A stretch of DNA of 64,000 nt from an uncultured Lachnospiraceae bacterium (GCA_910578715.1 CAJTRL010000002.1:1-64000), one strand, 5' to 3'. Shown: positions 42,649 through 51,669, numbered from the stretch's first letter. Notes: a model not told the origin generated them from the sequence alone. Translations and numbers: made by a program.

Positions 42649-43635
42649 ATGTCACAAAAATATGATTTGGTTATCGTGGGTTCGGGCCCGGCGGGGCTTT
42701 CGGCGGCAGTCTACGGGAAAAGGGCCGGATTCGATGTGCTGGTGCTGGAAAAAAATCCGATGAGCGGCGGACAGATTTTAAATACTTATGAAGTGGATAA
42801 TTACCTGGGAATGCCCGGCATCAACGGGTTTGAAATGGGGATGAAGTTCAGGCAGCATGCGGAAGAAATGGGCGCTGTCTTTGAAATTGCGGAAGTGACG
42901 CGGTTTGCGGATAAGGACAATTGTAAAGTCATTACCGTAAAAGACGGCGATTCGGAAAAGTCATACGAGGCGGAGGCGGTCATTATTGCGACAGGAGCTT
43001 CCCACGCGTTATTACAGGTTCCGGGAGAGGAAAGGCTGACCGGGCATGGCGTGTCTTACTGCGCAACCTGTGACGGCGCTTTTTTTCGGAATAAGACGAC
43101 GGCGGTTGTCGGAGGGGGAGACGTGGCGGTGGAGGACGCAATTTTCCTGTCCAGAATCTGCGAAAAGGTTTATCTGATTCACAGACGGGACAGCCTGCGC
43201 GCGGCCAAATCTTTACAGGACACGCTGTTTCGATGTTCTAACGTGGAAGTGCTCTGGGACAGTGTGGTGGAAGAAATCTGCGGCCAGGAGAAAGTAGAAG
43301 CCCTGAAGGTGCGGCGGCTGAAAAAGGAGCGCGCGGAAGAAGAACCTGTGCGAGAAGAATGTGTGGAAAAAGAATGTGTGGAAGAACTTTCCGTAGACGG
43401 CGTTTTTATTGCGGTCGGCATCCGGCCTAATACGGAATTGTTACAAAATATTGTAACATGTGACGAAAAAGGGTATCTTCTGGCGGGAGAAGACTGCGTT
43501 ACGCAGACACCAGGCTTTTTTGCGGCGGGCGATGTCAGAACCAAACAGCTGCGGCAGATAGTAACGGCAGCTGCCGACGGCGCCAATGCGGTCGCGAGCG
43601 TCGAAAAATATATTATAAGGAAGAAAAAAGAATAG
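42649..43635 (+). CDS. trxB: Thioredoxin reductase-like flavoprotein
   Basis: A 328-residue FAD/NAD(P)-binding protein with the FAD motif GSGPAGLSAAVYG, the redox-active CATC (SYCATCDGAFF), the second nucleotide motif VVGGGDVAVEDA and the C-terminal FAAGDVRTK. An acidic, repetitive insertion (EEPVREECVEKECVEE, near residue 235-255) is unusual for TrxB. AAAGGAG precedes ATG 42649. It reduces thioredoxin or a related thiol carrier with NAD(P)H. Confidence 0.9.
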   Translation: MSQKYDLVIVGSGPAGLSAAVYGKRAGFDVLVLEKNPMSGGQILNTYEVDNYLGMPGINGFEMGMKFRQHAEEMGAVFEIAEVTRFADKDNCKVITVKDGDSEKSYEAEAVIIATGASHALLQVPGEERLTGHGVSYCATCDGAFFRNKTTAVVGGGDVAVEDAIFLSRICEKVYLIHRRDSLRAAKSLQDTLFRCSNVEVLWDSVVEEICGQEKVEALKVRRLKKERAEEEPVREECVEKECVEELSVDGVFIAVGIRPNTELLQNIVTCDEKGYLLAGEDCVTQTPGFFAAGDVRTKQLRQIVTAAADGANAVASVEKYIIRKKKE

Positions 43636-43695
43636 CATAAAACACGGATGTACAAAAAACAGCCTTTTTTTCGGTATTTTTATACGTTACGACAG

Positions 43696-43724
43696 TTGAC
43701 AAAAAGTATCATTGGTGTTATATT
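43696..43724 (+). promoter_or_regulatory. Promoter of the NlpC/P60 gene
   Basis: Perfect TTGACA at 43696-43701, a 17-base spacer and TATATT at 43719-43724, preceded by TG one base upstream. ATG lies 80 bases downstream. Confidence 0.8.
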
Positions 43725-43803
43725 TATTTCATAAGTTTTAACAATTTTGTAATAAATGAAAAATTTGAGACTGAAAACGAACTGAAAGAAAGGTCAGGTT
43801 TAT

Positions 43804-45129
43804 ATGAGAAAAGAAAGCGTGAGAATAGCAGCCTGTGCAGTGGCGGCGGTCATCACATTTTCCGGAATGAAAATATCTGTTCATGCGGCCGGAGATTTGA
43901 ACTCCGTACTTCCTTCGGCGGGAATTGATTATTCCTTATCATCCGAGAGTACGACGTCTCTTTCCGACATGAAAGAAGAAGTAGAGAGAGAGAACAGCAG
44001 CGGCCTGACGGCATCCACAGCGGAAATTGCCGTAAAAGGTTCGGGTGAGATTCCTATCGGCGGTATGCTGGAGAGCAATGCGCAGACAACGATATCGGAT
44101 AAGAAAATCGAAAGAACGATTGTTGTCAGCGAAGGATATACAAGAGACTTGCGGGAGGCTTCCAATGCCGCGAAACTCAGCGAAGAGGAAGAGGGATTTA
44201 AGAGCCTTGTTATTGCAAGAGTTAATAATTATGTAAATGTCCGCGATATTCCGAGTGAAGACGGAGAAATCGTCGGAAAGCTGTATGATAAGTCTGTCGG
44301 AACTTTTATCGAAGAGAGCGACGGCTGGTATAAAATCAGTTCCGGTTCCGTGGAAGGTTATGTTAAAGCGGAATTTTGCGTAACGGGCGATGATGCGGTA
44401 AGTTATGCGAGAGAAGTCGGAACGAGAATCGCGACGGTTACGACAACCACTTTGTATGTAAGAGAAGAGCCCGGAACGGATGCAACGATTCTAGGCATGG
44501 TTCCGATTGAAGATGAACTGATTGTTACGGAAGAACTGGACGGATGGGTTAAAGTAAATATCGAAGAGGGCGACGGTTATGTATCGACGGATTATGTCAA
44601 TATGTCTACCGAATTTGTGAAAGCGGAATCCATTGAAGAAGAGCGTGCGAGACTTGCAAAAGAAGAAGCGGCCAGAGCGGAAGCACAGGCAGCGGCGGCA
44701 AGGAAAGCGGCGGAGAATAAAGCATCTTCTTCCGACAGCGGTTCTTCGGGACAGACGACCACTTATGCACCGCCAAGCGGCAGCGCTTCCGGTCAGGCAG
44801 TTGTGGATTTTGCAATGCAGTTTGTCGGCAACCCTTATGTATACGGCGGAACCAGCCTGACAAACGGCGCGGACTGTTCAGGATTTGTCATGAGCGTATA
44901 TGGTAACTTTGGCGTGAGCCTGCCTCATTCATCGGCGGCCGACAGAAATGTAGGGGCTACTGTAAACGGAATCGAAAATGCACAGCCGGGCGATATTATC
45001 TGCTATTCCGGTCATGTGGGAATTTACGCAGGAAACGGACAGATTGTTCACGCATCTACCTCCAAGACAGGTATTATCGTTTCCAACGCAACTTATCGTT
45101 CGATTCTTTCTATCAGAAGAATTTTCTAG
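43804..45129 (+). CDS. Secreted cell-wall hydrolase with SH3 and NlpC/P60 domains
   Basis: A 441-residue exported peptidoglycan endopeptidase. Residues 1-29 are a signal peptide ending VHAA. Two bacterial SH3 domains follow (about 135-195 and 207-268), then an Ala/Glu/Lys-rich helical linker (278-308) and a C-terminal NlpC/P60 domain (about 330-441) with the catalytic Cys358 (ADCSGF), His404 (GHVGIYAG) and His416 (IVHAS). AGAAAGG precedes ATG 43804. It cleaves stem peptides during wall turnover. A terminator follows. Confidence 0.93.
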   Translation: MRKESVRIAACAVAAVITFSGMKISVHAAGDLNSVLPSAGIDYSLSSESTTSLSDMKEEVERENSSGLTASTAEIAVKGSGEIPIGGMLESNAQTTISDKKIERTIVVSEGYTRDLREASNAAKLSEEEEGFKSLVIARVNNYVNVRDIPSEDGEIVGKLYDKSVGTFIEESDGWYKISSGSVEGYVKAEFCVTGDDAVSYAREVGTRIATVTTTTLYVREEPGTDATILGMVPIEDELIVTEELDGWVKVNIEEGDGYVSTDYVNMSTEFVKAESIEEERARLAKEEAARAEAQAAAARKAAENKASSSDSGSSGQTTTYAPPSGSASGQAVVDFAMQFVGNPYVYGGTSLTNGADCSGFVMSVYGNFGVSLPHSSAADRNVGATVNGIENAQPGDIICYSGHVGIYAGNGQIVHASTSKTGIIVSNATYRSILSIRRIF

Positions 45130-45191
45130 GGAACGTTTTCCGAAAGATTTAAACTGCGGAAAACAGACAGTGAAATAATAAATGATAAAAG

Positions 45192-45227
45192 GCGGCATGG
45201 CTGGAAAAATCTGGCTGTGCCGTTTTT
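45192..45227 (+). terminator. Terminator after the NlpC/P60 gene
   Basis: GCGGCATGGCT pairs imperfectly with GGCTGTGCCG and is followed by six T (45222-45227). It rules out a start at 45182 for the next gene. Confidence 0.8.
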
Positions 45228-45273
45228 TGTGTGATGAGAATAACTGTGCAGGAGGTAATATTTCAGATTTATA

Positions 45274-45302
45274 TTGTTTTGCGTCACAATATGCGATATT
45301 AT
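45274..45302 (+). promoter_or_regulatory. Probable promoter of the PD-(D/E)XK nuclease gene
   Basis: TTGTTT at 45274-45279, a 17-base spacer and TATTAT at 45297-45302. The transcript would start only about a dozen bases before the ATG at 45323. Confidence 0.5.
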
Positions 45303-45322
45303 GTAAAATAGAGGTGTTTATA

Positions 45323-46255
45323 ATGGATAACAGTGATGTATATAACGAGATATGCTCTATGTCGGACAGAGCTTGTATTCGTATGAATGAATTTTCCAAA
45401 GCAATACTAAAAACCCGCGGCGGACGAGTAGGTAGTGGTATGGGGGCTCTGCTTGAAGCTCTGTGGGGCTATATGATGAATCAAATAATACTTGAAGAAA
45501 ATAAACTTGACTGCGAAATTGCGTGGTTTCCAGACAATCAGTATAATGATTTCTCTTGTATCAGGCGTGATGAAGAATGGAATCCTGGTACAAGAGACAG
45601 TGAATACTTCCGTATAGAAGTTAAAAGTATGAATATCGGTGCTGATGAATCAAAGGCTCATTTCGCGGCCATAGACAGAGAGATTGAAGACGATGATGCG
45701 CTTCTGATTCTTGTCTGGGAGTGGCAAAAAATTGATGATTTCCATTTTTCGCCTATCGTAATTGACAGTTTTTTTGATAGAGCAAAAGGGGTAGCCGCTT
45801 TACGAGATGAATTGCATAAGTCAAGAGGAGGTTCCTTTGTATCGGCGGCCAGTTGTCCCGACCATTGTGCTCCATCTGAATGTACACATGATGGTGAGCC
45901 TTTAAATGCTGCCGGAAAACGCGAACGTCTTTCCGGTCCTGTTGCTGCAAGAGTTTCACAGTCGGTATCTTTCGCAGCAAATTTTGGCGGTTTGGTAAGA
46001 ATGATAAAAACAGATAATGAATCTGCCAGAAAAGTTCTCCGTGATATCCGAAAAACAAGTCGCATAGCGGACCATTACATATCGTTTATCCATCGTAATT
46101 TCCCTGCTGAGGAAAAAAACCAATATACTATTGCAGAATTGAAAGTTGTTGGTACAGCACTCAATATTGATTGCTCCGGAATGAGTAAAGCTGATTTGTA
46201 TAATCGCATCAGAACATATGCTGATTATCAGCAATTGCTGCGTGATTTATTATAA
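45323..46255 (+). CDS. Putative restriction endonuclease: PD-(D/E)XK fold with SAP-like C-terminus
   Basis: A 310-residue protein. Glu45 in a helix, Asp76 (QYNDF) and Glu99-x-Lys101 (RIEVKSM) fit the PD-(D/E)XK catalytic core. The C-terminal LKVVGTALNIDCSGMSKADL looks like a SAP-type DNA-binding helix pair. It has no helicase motifs. AGAGG serves ATG 45323. It is convergent with, and 28 bases from, a half-size specificity subunit and a methyltransferase, which identifies it as the nuclease of that module. The base composition (AT-richer) and codon choice differ from the flanks, in keeping with transfer. The family is inferred from motifs, not from recognised homologues. Confidence 0.7.
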   Translation: MDNSDVYNEICSMSDRACIRMNEFSKAILKTRGGRVGSGMGALLEALWGYMMNQIILEENKLDCEIAWFPDNQYNDFSCIRRDEEWNPGTRDSEYFRIEVKSMNIGADESKAHFAAIDREIEDDDALLILVWEWQKIDDFHFSPIVIDSFFDRAKGVAALRDELHKSRGGSFVSAASCPDHCAPSECTHDGEPLNAAGKRERLSGPVAARVSQSVSFAANFGGLVRMIKTDNESARKVLRDIRKTSRIADHYISFIHRNFPAEEKNQYTIAELKVVGTALNIDCSGMSKADLYNRIRTYADYQQLLRDLL

Positions 46256-46280
46256 AAGAGCGCCATTAAGGTGTTCTTTT
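46256..46280. terminator. Bidirectional terminator between nuclease and specificity genes
   Basis: AAGAGCGCC (46256-46264) pairs with GGTGTTCTT (46270-46278) using two G-T pairs; T or A runs flank both sides. Confidence 0.7.
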
Positions 46281-46283
46281 CCT

Positions 46284-46940
46284 TTACGAATAAGCCTCAA
46301 CCATCATCGCGTTTAATTCTTCTGGAATAATTTTGGCCATTCGAATATGCTCTTCGAGTTCTTCTCTTTTTTTTAGAATCACTTTTGCGATTTCTTTTTG
46401 CCTGTCGATACTTGGTATCGGTATCTCAAGAGAAAGTAAATCGGATATTCCAATTCTCGGCAATGCGGCGCCTTTGATTAAGTCAACAATCCTTGCATTC
46501 ATTTCTTTTGTGCGTAATATTTCTGCTAAATACAACGGCACAACTTTGTCTGTCATTGGTTCCAGGACAAGTATTTCTGTCGAGCATCTCCCATCCTCGA
46601 TGTTGTCATTGAGCAATACTTTATTTAAATTTGGACGAAGCCTTCCGTATAGAATATCTCCAATAGAAAACCTTTTAGTGCCGGATTTTATATCGGATGC
46701 AGGTTTTGGTACATAATTGATTAGCCTGCCCGTTCCTGCTTCAATATTCTCTAATCCAACGTAATTGAGAATGCCTTTTTTTTCCGCGCCTACAGATTCT
46801 TTTCGTTCTTTAACAATTTCACTTAGCCTGACCAGCCTAAAATCATTATTAACCTTTAGTGAATCATGAGGAAATAACGTCATAATGCTCCATGCCTTTT
46901 CACTAAAGAGAGTTGCGTTATCAATAACATTAATTAACAC
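46284..46940 (-). CDS. Half-size type I specificity subunit (single target-recognition domain)
   Basis: A 218-residue HsdS-like protein with one target-recognition domain (YVGLENIEAGTGRL, GDILYGRLRPNLNKV) and one helical spacer (IPIPSIDRQKEIAKVILKKREELEEHI). Normal HsdS proteins have two of each, so two copies must pair to read a bipartite, possibly palindromic, target. It starts with GTG 46940, which overlaps the methyltransferase stop by seven bases, with GGAGGG upstream. Confidence 0.85.
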   Translation of the reverse strand: MLINVIDNATLFSEKAWSIMTLFPHDSLKVNNDFRLVRLSEIVKERKESVGAEKKGILNYVGLENIEAGTGRLINYVPKPASDIKSGTKRFSIGDILYGRLRPNLNKVLLNDNIEDGRCSTEILVLEPMTDKVVPLYLAEILRTKEMNARIVDLIKGAALPRIGISDLLSLEIPIPSIDRQKEIAKVILKKREELEEHIRMAKIIPEELNAMMVEAYS

Positions 46941-48484
46941 ACCCAGCCCTCCTTATCTATAAACCGATTAAAGCAGTCTGCTACTTCTTCCCAATCAGCA
47001 CCTTCTAATTCATCTCCTTTACTATCAAATCCAATATTCTCTATTACACCGGTGAAAATGTTGTAAGGTGCTTTGCTGGCGCCTTTGGTCGCAAATAATA
47101 TGCTTGTTTTTATATTTGCCCCGAAAGGAGAAAAAGTTGATAATGGCAGACTTATGATTCCTCTGATTGTCAGGTTTTCTTCCATCCACTTCCTTACATA
47201 GGAGTATGATTTATTTACAAAGATACTATCTGGAAGGACAATTCCAATTCGTCCTCCTTGTCTAAGCAATTGAACCGCTCTTTCTAAACCGAGTGCCTCC
47301 AGAGGAATCTTGCTTTTATTTTTCAATAAGGCATAATCACCTAAATAAGCATATGAATCTTTTTGAAGATTTGAACCAAAAGGAGGGTTTGTCATGACAA
47401 CATCAAACATATTCTCGTATAAATCCGCATAGGATTCAAATGATAACAAGGAATCGGTACAACGAATGTTTGAATGCCCATCGCCATGTAATCGCATATC
47501 CGTCATAGCAATTCTTACCATTCGCTCACTTTTTTCAATTCCATGAAGTTTGTAAAAAACAAATTCATCCCTTGCTTTGTTATCTTTTATGCCGGGAACG
47601 ACATAATTTAAGGCTTCTGTTAAAAAATGAGCTGAACCAGCAAAAGGGTCAATTATGAGTTCTGCCGCATTGGGACTAACACACTTAACAATAAACTTAA
47701 TCACTTGCAGCGGTGTAAAGTACTGTCCCATTCCTGCCCTGGTTGCAGGCTTATAGACATTTTGAAATGCTCTTGCTTTAAAATCTATATCCGCAGCAGA
47801 AAAGTTATATTTTGCAAATAACAAGCCTACTTTGCTAATTGCATTCGCAGAAATACTAATAGGTTCGTCAAATACTCCCCTTGACCTTTTATATCCTGGG
47901 ATTTTTAATGAAAATACTCTTACATCATACGCATTTGCATCTTGATAGAGTTTTCTAATTGTTGCAGCATATTCTTCATTATTCCCTTGAGGATTTTCAA
48001 ACAAATTAGTTTTTAATTCTTCATCATACAATTTTGCGTATATTACCTTGCATAATTCATCTAAAGCCTCATCCGGATGCAGACCGTCAAGGTCTCTTAA
48101 AAAAGAGTGGGCCTCAAAAAATACATTTTCAAAATCATCACTTTTGATGGAAGCTCCTGAGTAACTTAACAATCGGCTGTTTTTTGAATAATACACAAGC
48201 TCTCGCAATTGAATATATTGTTTAGATTTCATATTTTTTGAATAAGCAATATATTCTGAATCATCAATGAGACAAAATAATGAGCACATATCATCCGATT
48301 CATCTTTCATCACTTCAAAAAGCTGGCTTATCTCATAGTCGCTTATTTTGTTGACTTCATACACAATTAGATACGGTGCTTTATTTTCGGAATAGAGAGT
48401 ATGCTTACAAACCTTTTCTTCATTTCTTGTACAAAAATCATTATAATCATAACCATAATCTTTTAATCTTAAAATGTTATCCAT
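46934..48484 (-). CDS. Type I-like N6-adenine DNA methyltransferase
   Basis: A 516-residue HsdM-type enzyme: the FTP motif GQYFTPLQVIKFI, SAM motif IIDPFAGSAHFL and catalytic motif MTNPPFG are intact. An N-terminal 130-residue region (TLYSENKAPYLIVYEVNK) resembles the N-terminal domain of restriction subunits rather than the usual HsdM helical start. The Met at 48484 follows GGTGG; an in-frame start lies four codons earlier. It is translationally coupled to the S subunit. A consensus-like promoter with a palindrome lies upstream. Confidence 0.88.
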   Translation of the reverse strand: MDNILRLKDYGYDYNDFCTRNEEKVCKHTLYSENKAPYLIVYEVNKISDYEISQLFEVMKDESDDMCSLFCLIDDSEYIAYSKNMKSKQYIQLRELVYYSKNSRLLSYSGASIKSDDFENVFFEAHSFLRDLDGLHPDEALDELCKVIYAKLYDEELKTNLFENPQGNNEEYAATIRKLYQDANAYDVRVFSLKIPGYKRSRGVFDEPISISANAISKVGLLFAKYNFSAADIDFKARAFQNVYKPATRAGMGQYFTPLQVIKFIVKCVSPNAAELIIDPFAGSAHFLTEALNYVVPGIKDNKARDEFVFYKLHGIEKSERMVRIAMTDMRLHGDGHSNIRCTDSLLSFESYADLYENMFDVVMTNPPFGSNLQKDSYAYLGDYALLKNKSKIPLEALGLERAVQLLRQGGRIGIVLPDSIFVNKSYSYVRKWMEENLTIRGIISLPLSTFSPFGANIKTSILFATKGASKAPYNIFTGVIENIGFDSKGDELEGADWEEVADCFNRFIDKEGWVC

Positions 48485-48505
48485 AAAACAGACCACCCGT
48501 CTTTC

Positions 48506-48534
48506 ATTTTAAGACTATTTGTCATAACTGTCAA
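48506..48534 (-). promoter_or_regulatory. Promoter of the methyltransferase gene
   Basis: On the minus strand, perfect TTGACA (48529-48534), a 17-base spacer and TAAAAT (48506-48511). The palindrome at 48523-48552 covers the -35 box. Confidence 0.78.
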
Positions 48535-48552
48535 TTTATACTGGCAGTTATG
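48523..48552. promoter_or_regulatory. Operator-like palindrome over the methyltransferase promoter
   Basis: CATAACTGTCA (48523-48533) and TGGCAGTTATG (48542-48552) form an interrupted palindrome with one mismatch and an eight-base centre. It overlaps the -35 box, so a bound protein would repress the M-S operon. No C-protein gene is visible nearby. Confidence 0.6.
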
Positions 48553-48686
48553 TTTGTTCTTCATGAAACGGCATTATTTCTCCGGGATTTAACAGATAGA
48601 ATACCGGGCCGTATCATACCTGGAGGTATGTTTATGAAAAATGCGATGCAGTTAAAATCGCTAAGATAATAATCTACATGATTCTG

Positions 48687-48716
48687 TTGATAAGGAATGT
48701 AAAAATATGGTATAAT
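48687..48716 (+). promoter_or_regulatory. Promoter of the hpf gene
   Basis: TTGATA at 48687-48692, an 18-base spacer and perfect TATAAT at 48711-48716 with an upstream TGG. Confidence 0.75.
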
Positions 48717-48783
48717 ATTTCAAACAGTTTTGCAAAGGGCTGTTTTGGACATACAAAAATCCATAATAGAAGGGATGGGTGCT

Positions 48784-49311
48784 ATGAAATTTATAATTGT
48801 TGGAAAGAACATTGAGGTAACAGAGGGATTAAGGACAGCGGTAGAAGATAAAATCGGCAAGCTGGAGAAATATTTTGCCGAAGAGACAGAAATACATGTT
48901 ACATTGAGTGTCGAGAAGGACCGGCAGAAGATAGAAGTGACCATTCCGATGAAAGGAAACATTATACGTTCCGAACAGGTCAGCAGCGATATGTATGTTT
49001 CGATAGATTTGGTAGAGGAAATTATCGAGAGACAGCTGAAAAAGTATAAGACGAAACTTACGGACCGGCAACAGGCTGCAGGCTTTTTCAAACAGGAATA
49101 TCTGGACAAGGATTATATGGACGAGGAAGAGGTACAGATTATCCGGACGAAGAAGTTTGATATCAAGCCGATGTACCCGGAGGACGCCTGTGTACAGATG
49201 GAGCTTCTCGGACATAATTTCTTTGTATTCTGCAATGCGGAAACGGACCAGGTCAATGTCGTATATAAGAGAAAAGGAAATACCTACGGTCTGCTTGAGC
49301 CGGAATATTAA
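48784..49311 (+). CDS. hpf: Long-form ribosome hibernation promoting factor
   Basis: A 175-residue protein. The N-terminal RaiA/YfiA domain (1-100: FIIVGKNIEVTEGLRTAVEDK, IEVTIPMKGNIIRSEQ) blocks the ribosome's decoding site. The C-terminal domain (115-175: IIRTKKFDIKPMYPEDA, VVYKRKGNTYGLLEPEY) dimerises 70S particles into 100S. ATG 48784 is supported by AGGGATGGG upstream. It has its own promoter and a hairpin behind it. Confidence 0.95.
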   Translation: MKFIIVGKNIEVTEGLRTAVEDKIGKLEKYFAEETEIHVTLSVEKDRQKIEVTIPMKGNIIRSEQVSSDMYVSIDLVEEIIERQLKKYKTKLTDRQQAAGFFKQEYLDKDYMDEEEVQIIRTKKFDIKPMYPEDACVQMELLGHNFFVFCNAETDQVNVVYKRKGNTYGLLEPEY

Positions 49312-49323
49312 GTTCTGTGGTAT

Positions 49324-49350
49324 CTTCCCTGTTATTTTTGGAAGGGAAGG
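49324..49350 (+). other. Hairpin after hpf
   Basis: CTTCCCT (49324-49330) pairs with AGGGAAG (about 49343-49349). Confidence 0.45.
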
Positions 49351-49371
49351 CAATGTAATCTGGTAAAAAAC

Positions 49372-49415
49372 ATCACCCTGTCATGTTGGACAACCCTGAT
49401 GACAGGGTGATATTT
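49372..49415 (+). terminator. Terminator after hpf
   Basis: ATCACCCTGTCAT (49372-49384) pairs perfectly over 13 bp with ATGACAGGGTGAT (49399-49411), followed by ATTTAT. Confidence 0.75.
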
Positions 49416-49482
49416 ATGCACACGGGCGCCCGCAGGAAGATTGTCAGCAAAGCTGACGGGTGCACCCCAAAGGGAGATTGAT

Positions 49483-51669
49483 ATGTCCGTTATAAATATC
49501 ATCGCTTTTTTCATCTGTCTGTTCGCGCTTGCTTATTTTTGGAAAGAAAGCCTGGCGGATGTTTTTCCGGCGCTCACCTGTATGCTGGTGCTGATGCTTT
49601 ACGGGCTTGCTTTTTTGCACCGGCTGAACTGGATTGACGGAATCGGCGTGTTGGTGATTGTTCTTTTCGGCGTCTGGCTCGTGCGCAGCGAACAGAGTCG
49701 GAGGGAATCGTTTGGAAAAACTTGTCTGCAAAATATGACACAGACGTCGTTTATAATATCGGTGGCGCTTCTTATCGCTGTTATTCTATGTACTTCCGGG
49801 AAGGTTGTAACATGGTGGGATGACATTAACTTCTGGGCGACGGATGTAAAATCCCTGTATTATCTGAATGGATTTGCCGGAAAATACGGAAATGTGGCAC
49901 CGGAATTTGGAGATTATCCGCCGGGCGGCCAGATGATTAAATGGTGGTTTCTGCATTTTAACCCGGATGGATTCCGGGAAGGGCTGGCTTTTGCGGGATA
50001 TTACTGCATGAACCTTGTTTTTATGCTGCCCTTGCTTCGGAAGATACGCGGCAGAAATATCTTATTGATGGGCGGGATGGCCATAGCGCTGTGGCTTTTG
50101 CCGGGAATAGCGGAAGTTTATGGTTACGACGGATTTTGCGCGGATTTGACGCTTGCCTGTATTTATGGCGGTTTTTTATATGCAGTAATCGACAGGGAGG
50201 GGAAGAAGGAGAGCTTCTATTATGCAAGGCTGGCGCTTTATTTAAGTGTGCTGGTTTTGGTGAAGTCGGTGGGCTTTATCTGGGCGCTGTTTGGCATCGT
50301 CTTTTTCCTGGCATATCAGTACCGCATGGGCGGCCGGGAGGTTCCGACGGCCGGACAGGAACGGGAAGGACAAAGTGCTTCAGCGGCCGTGAAGAAACGG
50401 GAAGGACAAAGTGCTTCAGCGGCCGTGAAGGAACGGGAAGGGCAAAGCGTTTCAGCGGCCGGGAAATCGTCGGGTAAGCAGTCCGCAGAGCCCGTGGGAA
50501 AGGCGAAGGACAGGCTGAAGGCGTTTTTAGTCTGCGCCGCCCCGGTTGTGGCGGGTGGCAGCTGGATGCTTTTCTGCCTGCTGATGCGTCGGGTGACGAA
50601 AACCACAACGACAGCGGTAAAATATATGACGACGGACGAATATGGGATTTCGGGCTATACGGGCGATTTTGCCAGGGCGTTTCTGGAAGCGTTTGTCAGT
50701 CTGCCCCTGCATAAAAACAGGACCTTCGGCCTGGATTTGACGCCGCTCTCATTTTATTTGTGTATCTGCCTGCTTGTAATTTTTTTCTACCGCAAAAAAC
50801 TGATGCCGAAGAAACAGGGAAGGCTTGTATTGTGGTTCAGCATTCTGAGCGGTGCACTTTTTTACGGGATTATTTTCATCGCCCATATCACGATTTTCGC
50901 GACGGAAACCCAGTACCTGGAGGCGTCCGGCATGATTTCTTCCATCGAGCGTTACGGCGCGCCGTTTACAATCGGGACATTGCTGTTTCTTGCGCATATC
51001 TGGATGAACTGCGGCGCAGGCCTTTTTGCGGCGCCCGAAGACGGAAGACCGGGACGGGACAGGGAACAGTCTGTTAAAGAACCGCATGGGGACGAGGGGA
51101 CCTCTGCCAGAGAACCGCATTGGGACAGGGAAGAATCTGTCAAAGAACCGTGGTATCAGCGGGGCTTTATGGCAAAATACGGCGTCTGCCTTTGTTTTCT
51201 TCTTTTTGTGGGATTGACAGCGGACTGGCGGACTGGTTATCATGGACTTATCGGTTACCGGAAAGAGGTGCCGGAACAGCTTACCGCGCGGGCGGAAATG
51301 ACGGACGAAGACGGAGCGCTTTTTCTGGAAAAAATAAAGGTACTCGGAACGGGAGAAAGCACCCGGATTTGCTATGTACAGCGGGACGATGAACCAAAAT
51401 GGGTCCGAAACAGTTACACGAATCTGGCAGCTTCTCCGATATCGGTGGTCTACTGTGCCGTGAATCTGGATGATGCCGTGCCGGACTGGATGGCGGAGCA
51501 GATTCGGGATTCCCATGCTTCCTATCTGTATGTGGAGCAGACGGATGCGGATACGTGGAAGGTATTTAATAATATGACAGATGACGGCACTTTTTCCTGT
51601 GAAAAGCTGTACCGGATTGAGGATGACGGAACGCAGATGCGGCTGGCGGAGTTACAGTTCCGGCAATGA
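49483..51669 (+). CDS. Large polytopic membrane protein with internal repeats
   Basis: A 728-residue protein with about a dozen hydrophobic segments and a soluble C-terminal part (from about residue 595), a layout common in lipid-linked-sugar glycosyltransferases of the envelope. Two hydrophilic loops hold tandem repeats: three 12-residue units of the type REGQSASAAVKE near residues 293-328, and three 11-residue units like DREQSVKEPHG near 525-557. ATG 49483 has AAGGGAG upstream; an earlier in-frame Met at 49441 lacks one. It precedes a GT2 glycosyltransferase, with which it may build a surface glycan. Confidence 0.72.
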   Translation: MSVINIIAFFICLFALAYFWKESLADVFPALTCMLVLMLYGLAFLHRLNWIDGIGVLVIVLFGVWLVRSEQSRRESFGKTCLQNMTQTSFIISVALLIAVILCTSGKVVTWWDDINFWATDVKSLYYLNGFAGKYGNVAPEFGDYPPGGQMIKWWFLHFNPDGFREGLAFAGYYCMNLVFMLPLLRKIRGRNILLMGGMAIALWLLPGIAEVYGYDGFCADLTLACIYGGFLYAVIDREGKKESFYYARLALYLSVLVLVKSVGFIWALFGIVFFLAYQYRMGGREVPTAGQEREGQSASAAVKKREGQSASAAVKEREGQSVSAAGKSSGKQSAEPVGKAKDRLKAFLVCAAPVVAGGSWMLFCLLMRRVTKTTTTAVKYMTTDEYGISGYTGDFARAFLEAFVSLPLHKNRTFGLDLTPLSFYLCICLLVIFFYRKKLMPKKQGRLVLWFSILSGALFYGIIFIAHITIFATETQYLEASGMISSIERYGAPFTIGTLLFLAHIWMNCGAGLFAAPEDGRPGRDREQSVKEPHGDEGTSAREPHWDREESVKEPWYQRGFMAKYGVCLCFLLFVGLTADWRTGYHGLIGYRKEVPEQLTARAEMTDEDGALFLEKIKVLGTGESTRICYVQRDDEPKWVRNSYTNLAASPISVVYCAVNLDDAVPDWMAEQIRDSHASYLYVEQTDADTWKVFNNMTDDGTFSCEKLYRIEDDGTQMRLAELQFRQ
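50362..50469 (+). repeat. 36-bp minisatellite, three units, inside the membrane-protein gene
   Basis: Three in-frame 36-base units containing GGGAAGGACAAAGTGCTTCA and GCGGCCGTGAAG; the third unit has a few substitutions. Confidence 0.8.
51058..51156 (+). repeat. 33-bp minisatellite, three units, inside the same gene
   Basis: Three in-frame units of 33 bases coding for GACAGGG-GAA-TCTGT-AAAGAACCG variants; more diverged than the first array. Confidence 0.6.

Noticed and set aside
45182..45322. N-terminal extension of the PD-(D/E)XK protein
   Set aside because: The segment covers a terminator hairpin and a promoter; AGAGG supports the ATG at 45323.
46284..48484. Complete type I restriction system
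   Set aside because: No HsdR helicase-nuclease is present on either side, and the S subunit is half-size.
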